Origin: an uncultured Bacilli bacterium
GTDB taxonomy: Bacteria > Bacillota_I > Bacilli_A > RF39 > UBA660
DNA: 15,253 nucleotides
Assembly: GCA_944363655.1 (NCBI GenBank)
Contig: CALVUU010000058.1
Coordinates: 1-15,253 of the forward strand
Reading direction: 5' to 3'
Below the pieces are notes generated by a model that saw only the letters and a program-made list of their open reading frames with translations, searched no databases and was not told the DNA's origin. Of the stretch, positions 12,037-15,253 are shown piece by piece (position 1 is the stretch's first letter; each line of letters begins with the position of its first letter). Position numbers and translations under genes: made by a program.

Positions 12037-12177
12037 ATGATGAGTGTTTTAAAAAAGTATAGTGGAGTATTATTTTTTTATTTAGTGATTATAGGAATGA
12101 TTTTACTTATTAATGCCCGTTTTGCATCTTTAAATACGGATAATACTGATGTTGTTACTTATGCAATGAGTGATTAA
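12037..12177 (+). CDS. Small SOS-controlled single-pass membrane protein (YneA position)
   Basis: A 46-aa reading frame. A short N-terminus with Lys6-Lys7 leads into one hydrophobic segment (about residues 9-25, GVLFFYLVIIGMILLIN), then a 20-residue polar tail (about 27-46, RFASLNTDNTDVVTYAMSD), likely outside the cell. AGAGGT (12027-12032) gives a good ribosome binding site for ATG 12037 or the adjacent ATG 12040. The promoter carries an SOS box in its spacer, and lexA is divergent. In B. subtilis this place is held by yneA, an SOS cell-division inhibitor with one membrane helix and a LysM domain; here the LysM is absent. A division-delay role is inferred from regulation, location and topology only. 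Confidence 0.78.
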   Translation: MMSVLKKYSGVLFFYLVIIGMILLINARFASLNTDNTDVVTYAMSD

Positions 12178-12189
12178 CTTTGATGAATT

Positions 12190-12235
12190 TTGACAAGTTA
12201 TACTTCTAGATTTTAAAGACTTTGTATAGTATAAT
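12190..12235 (+). promoter_or_regulatory. Candidate promoter(s) of the glycosyltransferase gene
   Basis: A perfect TTGACA (12190-12195) is followed after 16 nt by TTTAAA (12212-12217). Separately, a perfect TATAAT (12230-12235) has no clear -35 and would give a leader of only about a dozen bases. Either could serve the gene starting at 12255. Confidence 0.4.
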
Positions 12236-12254
12236 TAAATTGGAGAAGATAATT

Positions 12255-13400
12255 ATGGGTAAAAAAATCTTAATTATTTATGCTCCGTATGGATCCGGGC
12301 ATAAATCAATAGCTGATAAAATAGGTAATTATTTTGAGGAAAGTAGTGATTTGGAAATAAAAATATTAGATGTTGCAAAATACTCTAATATTTTAGGTAA
12401 GGCTAGTATAAAATTATTTGATATGGTTACAAAACATAGTTTTCATAAAACATTTAGTTTTATTTATGATATCGCTGATAATAAGTTAGCTAGTTTAAGT
12501 CAATTGAAATTAGTAAAAAAATTATTTGATAATGAAAAATTGCGTAAAGAAATCGTTGATTTTAATCCGGATTTAACAATATCTACACATTTTTTTGGAG
12601 GTAATATTGTATCTTATTATAATAAAATAGGAATTACTAAATCACTTATTATGACTGTTATAACTGATTATGCTTCCCATAGTTATTGGTGTAAAGATCA
12701 TGAGAGTCAAGATGCTTTTATAGTGGCTAATGAAATAATGAAAAATGTTATGATTAAAAAAGGAATTGATAGTAGAAAAATATATCCTTTTGGACTGCCT
12801 TTTGATCGAAAAAAAATGGAAACAAGACTTAGTCCTGAAGAAACATATTTTAAATACGGTATTGATGCTACTAAAAAAACTTATCTCTTTTTTGGAGGTG
12901 GGGCGGCAGGATCGATGGCTAGTTTAGATTATTTAAAATTTTTAATAAGTGGTGATTTTCCTATTAATATTGTATTTATTAGTGGTAAAAATCAGAAATT
13001 AGAAGAAAAGGCAAGACGTTATGTTATGAAGAAAAAAGCTGATAATGTTAAAGTTTTAGGATTTACTAAAGATGTTTATAGTTTACTTAATATTAGTGAT
13101 GTAGTCATAAGTAAACCAGGAGGAGCAACTTTAACAGAATGTATTGATATGCGTGTACCTTTGATACTAATTCCTGGAAATGGGGGACCTGAAAAATATA
13201 ATGCTAAATATATATGTCGAAAAAAATATGGTTGTAAAGTTATAAATGCTTGGGGTTTAAAAAGAGCTGTTAAAAAAACAATAAAGAATGAAAAATTAGT
13301 GGTTAAATGGCGAGATAATATGCAAAAACATGATAAGAATGAATCTACTAAAAAAATACTTGAGTTAACAAATAAATTATTGAAAAATAAAAATAGTTAA
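12255..13400 (+). CDS. MGDG-synthase-like GT28 glycosyltransferase (diacylglycerol glucosyltransferase type)
   Basis: A 381-aa, two-domain GT-B enzyme, close in length to B. subtilis UgtP (382). The N-terminal MGDG_synth acceptor domain (about 1-170) starts KKILIIYAPYGSGHKSIADKI and contains VITDYASHSYW. The C-terminal GT28 donor domain (about 205-370) has YLFFGGGAAGSMAS, VLGFTKDVYSLLNISDVVISKPGGATLTE and the nucleotide-sugar motif LILIPGNGGPEKYNA. It probably transfers sugar from UDP-glucose to diacylglycerol on the inner membrane face to make glycolipids or lipoteichoic-acid anchors. The sugar, the linkage and whether it is processive cannot be read from sequence. GGAG at 12242-12245 supports ATG 12255; an upstream extension of the frame has no conserved start. 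There is no terminator before the tRNA. Confidence 0.88.
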   Translation: MGKKILIIYAPYGSGHKSIADKIGNYFEESSDLEIKILDVAKYSNILGKASIKLFDMVTKHSFHKTFSFIYDIADNKLASLSQLKLVKKLFDNEKLRKEIVDFNPDLTISTHFFGGNIVSYYNKIGITKSLIMTVITDYASHSYWCKDHESQDAFIVANEIMKNVMIKKGIDSRKIYPFGLPFDRKKMETRLSPEETYFKYGIDATKKTYLFFGGGAAGSMASLDYLKFLISGDFPINIVFISGKNQKLEEKARRYVMKKKADNVKVLGFTKDVYSLLNISDVVISKPGGATLTECIDMRVPLILIPGNGGPEKYNAKYICRKKYGCKVINAWGLKRAVKKTIKNEKLVVKWRDNMQKHDKNESTKKILELTNKLLKNKNS

Positions 13401-13401
13401 A

Positions 13402-13430
13402 TTGTAATTGGAAATAGAATGTGGTAATAT
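13402..13430 (+). promoter_or_regulatory. tRNA-Arg promoter
   Basis: TTGTAA (13402-13407), a 17-nt spacer, and TAATAT (13425-13430) preceded by TGG (extended -10). Transcription would start 1-2 nt before the mature tRNA, leaving almost no 5' leader. Confidence 0.7.
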
Positions 13431-13438
13431 ATTTATGG

Positions 13439-13514
13439 GTCCTCGTAGTTTAATGGATAAAACAAGCCCCTCCTAAGGGTTAGAGTGATGGTTCGATTCC
13501 ATTCGGGGACGCCA
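13439..13514 (+). tRNA. tRNA-Arg (anticodon CCT)
   Basis: A complete 76-nt cloverleaf. The acceptor stem GTCCTCG/CGGGGAC has one T-G pair. The D stem is GTTT/AAAC. The anticodon stem AGCCC/GGGTT has loop CTCCTAA and anticodon CCT at 13472-13474. The T arm has GGTTCGATTCC, followed by discriminator G and encoded CCA. It reads AGG arginine codons. Confidence 0.96.
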
Positions 13515-13524
13515 TTTAACCAAT

Positions 13525-13551
13525 AAAGTCCGAACTTTCGGACTTTTTATT
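13525..13551 (+). terminator. tRNA-Arg terminator
   Basis: AAAGTCCGAA (13525-13534) and TTCGGACTTT (13537-13546) form a 10-bp stem followed by a T-rich tract, 10 nt after the CCA end. Confidence 0.85.
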
Positions 13552-13609
13552 TTGTCAAACACACAATTTTTTTATTGCTTAAAATATTTGGCATTTATAT
13601 TTAGACAAT

Positions 13610-13643
13610 AAAATCTTGTGAAATTGCAAGATTTTTATTTTTT
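13610..13643 (+). terminator. Second intrinsic terminator upstream of the FIST operon
   Basis: AAAATCTTG (13610-13618) and CAAGATTTT (13627-13635) form a 9-bp stem with an 8-nt loop, then T-ATTTTTTT. No gene lies between it and the tRNA terminator; the 13552-13609 interval holds no recognisable gene. Confidence 0.7.
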
Positions 13644-13674
13644 TGTCAAGTTTAGTAAATTGATTGTAAAACAA

Positions 13675-13704
13675 TTGACTGTGGGAAAAATTATGAATTA
13701 TAAT
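13675..13704 (+). promoter_or_regulatory. Promoter of the FIST-aldehyde dehydrogenase operon
   Basis: TTGACT (13675-13680), an 18-nt spacer and perfect TATAAT (13699-13704). This is among the better sigma-A-type promoters in the window, giving a leader of about 48 nt. Confidence 0.75.
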
Positions 13705-13708
13705 TAAG

Positions 13709-13733
13709 TTAGGCTAGAGTGCTAGCAACCTAA
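13709..13733 (+). promoter_or_regulatory. Stem-loop at the 5' end of the FIST mRNA leader
   Basis: TTAG-GCTAG (13709-13717) pairs with CTAGC (13722-13726) and, after an AAC bulge, CTAA (13730-13733), with an AGTG loop. It begins at or within a few bases of the predicted transcription start, where stem-loops often slow RNA decay. No ligand-binding RNA family is recognised. Confidence 0.45.
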
Positions 13734-13758
13734 TGTTGGGTTTTAAGGAGGGAAAGAA

Positions 13759-14931
13759 ATGTTAAAAACCAAAGTTGGTTATAGTGAAAATGTTGATGCA
13801 TTTTCTTCAGGTGTTGAAACAGCTTCTATGGCAAGTAAAGTAGAAAATCCCCAAGTTGGATTGTTCTTTACAAGCTGCGTTCAAGATCAAGCAGAACTTA
13901 TGAAAGGTGCTAAAAGTGTTTTGGGTGATGTGCCAATCATCGGATGTACTTCATCAGCTGCACTTTGTACGCAAGATGGATATCTAAATAAAGAAACAGG
14001 ATATTCAGGAATGATGTTATTCGGTGGAGATGTCGAAGTCGTTACAGCAGGAAGTAAGAAAACAGAAGAATCTCCAAGAGAAATTGGTGCACGTATTGCA
14101 AGAGAAGCAATAGCTAAAAGAAAAGGTGAAGATAAAGAACCAGATTTCTTCTTTATGAGTGCAAGTCCTGCTAATGAAGAAGAATATTTAAAAGGTATAC
14201 AAGATGTTATTGGTAATATTCCAGTTTTTGGTGGTTCGGCTGCCGATAATACAGTTGAAGGTAAATGGAGTTTACTTAATGATGGGGAAGTATTTGCTGA
14301 TGGTTGTGTTATAGCAATATTTTATACAAATGGTAAAATGGCTAATATTTATACGGGAGCTTATCATGAAACGGAAAATGTTGGTATTATTACTAAGATT
14401 GAAGGTAGTAGAACTTTAGTAGAAATCGACCATGAACCAGCCCTTAAGAAATATGCTGAATGGACTAATCAAAAAGTGGAAGACTTAATGGGTGGAAATT
14501 TGCTTACAGCAACAATTTGTGCACCACTTGGAGTAAAAGATCCAATTGGTAAAGTTATAGCTGTTCGTCATCCAATGGCAGGAAATGAAGATTATTCCAT
14601 GAATATTGGAGCAGATCTTGCTTTAAATACAGCGGTAATTCAACTTACTAATACTCCGGAAGGAATATTAAAGGCTAATGCTGAAACTATCGAAAAATTA
14701 AATAATTTAATGGGTGAAGAAGTTGAAAGTTATTTCTTAGTTCATTGCGGAGGACGACGTTTAGGTTTGGCACTTTCTAATATTGAAGATAAGATTTATC
14801 CTGAAGTTAAGAAGGCGATACCTGATAAAGAATTTTTAATGGTATTTACATTCGGAGAATATGGACAAGGGGACCACTCATCTAATACAGTTGGTGGCTT
14901 ATCACTTTCATATACAGCATTTGGAAAGTAA
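13759..14931 (+). CDS. FIST-domain (FIST_N + FIST_C) protein
   Basis: A 390-aa protein with FIST_N (about 25-215: GLFFTSCVQDQAELMKG, VPIIGCTSSAALCT, FFFMSASPANEEEYLKGI, IPVFGGSAADN). FIST_C follows (about 220-375: LVEIDHEPALKKYAEW, ending GGLSLSYTAFG). FIST domains are thought to bind small ligands such as amino acids in signalling proteins; here the domain pair stands alone with no kinase, GGDEF or methyl-accepting module. There is no signal peptide or membrane helix, so it is cytosolic. A very strong AAGGAGG (13745-13751), a good promoter, a structured leader and less extreme AT codon use than its neighbours suggest high expression. It is followed after 26 nt without a terminator by an aldehyde dehydrogenase gene, so the two are probably an operon; the link may be metabolic. 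Confidence 0.87.
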   Translation: MLKTKVGYSENVDAFSSGVETASMASKVENPQVGLFFTSCVQDQAELMKGAKSVLGDVPIIGCTSSAALCTQDGYLNKETGYSGMMLFGGDVEVVTAGSKKTEESPREIGARIAREAIAKRKGEDKEPDFFFMSASPANEEEYLKGIQDVIGNIPVFGGSAADNTVEGKWSLLNDGEVFADGCVIAIFYTNGKMANIYTGAYHETENVGIITKIEGSRTLVEIDHEPALKKYAEWTNQKVEDLMGGNLLTATICAPLGVKDPIGKVIAVRHPMAGNEDYSMNIGADLALNTAVIQLTNTPEGILKANAETIEKLNNLMGEEVESYFLVHCGGRRLGLALSNIEDKIYPEVKKAIPDKEFLMVFTFGEYGQGDHSSNTVGGLSLSYTAFGK

Positions 14932-14957
14932 AAATATAAGAATAAAAAGGAGAAAAA

Positions 14958-15253
14958 ATGAAAAGTTTAATAGGAAATAGTTGGAGAGATTCAAGTGATG
15001 GTAAAGTAATTAATGTTATGAATCCTGCGACAAATGAACTGGTAGATACGGTTCCAAGTTTAACAAAGGAAGATGTTGAAGAAGCAATTCTATATGCTCA
15101 CAATCACCAAAAAGAGTGGGAAGCGCTATCAGTAGTTGAAAGATGTGTTATACTAACAAAATTCGCTGCATTAGTGGAAGAAAACAAAGATGAACTTGCT
15201 AAACTTTTATCTGATGAAACAGGAAAACCAATTAAAGAAGCATATAATGAAAT
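14958..15253 (+). CDS. NAD(P)-dependent aldehyde dehydrogenase family protein, N-terminal part (runs off window)
   Basis: The frame is open from ATG 14958 to the window end and encodes 98 residues plus two bases. KSLIGNSWRDSSDGKVINVMNPATNELVDTVP is followed by EDVEEAILYAHNHQKEWEALSVVERCVILTKFAALVEENKDELAKLLSDETGKPIKEA. This is the typical N-terminal NAD-binding part of the ALDH superfamily (succinate-semialdehyde, lactaldehyde or GapN-like). The catalytic Cys and Glu are beyond the window, so the subfamily is open. AAGGAG (14947-14952) lies 5 nt before the ATG. It follows the FIST gene without a terminator. Confidence 0.93.
   Translation, partial: MKSLIGNSWRDSSDGKVINVMNPATNELVDTVPSLTKEDVEEAILYAHNHQKEWEALSVVERCVILTKFAALVEENKDELAKLLSDETGKPIKEAYNE

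Noticed and set aside
1..15253. CRISPR arrays, insertion sequences, integrases or rRNA genes
   Set aside because: I saw no regularly spaced repeats, transposase or recombinase motifs, or rRNA sequence anywhere in the window.

Overview
The window is very AT-rich, uses strong AAGGAGG/GAGGTG-type ribosome binding sites, and carries the endospore sigma-factor locus (spoIIGA, sigE, sigG, a ylmC/ymxH-type gene, then lspA and an rluD-type gene). It also has a lexA gene with Bacillota-type SOS boxes, an MGDG-synthase-like glycosyltransferase and a tRNA with encoded CCA. This points to an uncultured, low-GC, spore-forming (or once spore-forming) member of the Bacillota, probably a gut Bacilli/Erysipelotrichales/RF39-like lineage. 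The surface-protein family at 3569-4732 fits that guess from memory. The standard genetic code is used: TGA ends the ImmA/IrrE gene and no intact gene needs TGA read through.

Region 1 (1-4732) is an accessory, defence-like island. It holds the tail of one DUF1016 (YhcG-type) PDDEXK nuclease gene followed by a full-length close paralogue, then a decayed AlbA_2-type gene. Next comes a two-gene unit encoding an XRE-ImmA/IrrE metallopeptidase fusion and a PIN-like nuclease, whose promoter is framed by a perfect inverted repeat. A small XRE regulator on the minus strand and a membrane-anchored surface protein follow.

Region 2 (4757-9744) is the conserved sporulation and lipoprotein block: spoIIGA and sigE (overlapping by 16 nt), then sigG, ylmC, lspA and rluD. 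The order resembles B. subtilis, but a minus-strand tandem-HTH regulator and an unrecognised 165-aa gene sit between sigE and sigG. The sigG Shine-Dalgarno lies inside a 15-bp hairpin, and a second, perfect hairpin lies just inside the sigG coding region. Together they suggest translational control of the forespore sigma factor.

Region 3 (9718-12177) holds a short TspO-like membrane protein with a TTG start, a rhomboid protease with a cytosolic N-terminal domain, and lexA. Divergent from lexA is a 46-aa single-pass membrane protein gene. Two SOS boxes lie in the shared intergenic region, one exactly between the -35 and -10 of the small gene, so it is very probably an SOS-induced membrane peptide in the position where B. 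subtilis has yneA.

Region 4 (12190-15253) holds the glycosyltransferase gene, tRNA-Arg(CCT) with its own promoter and terminator, a second similar terminator, and a probable operon of a FIST-domain protein and an aldehyde dehydrogenase that runs off the window end.
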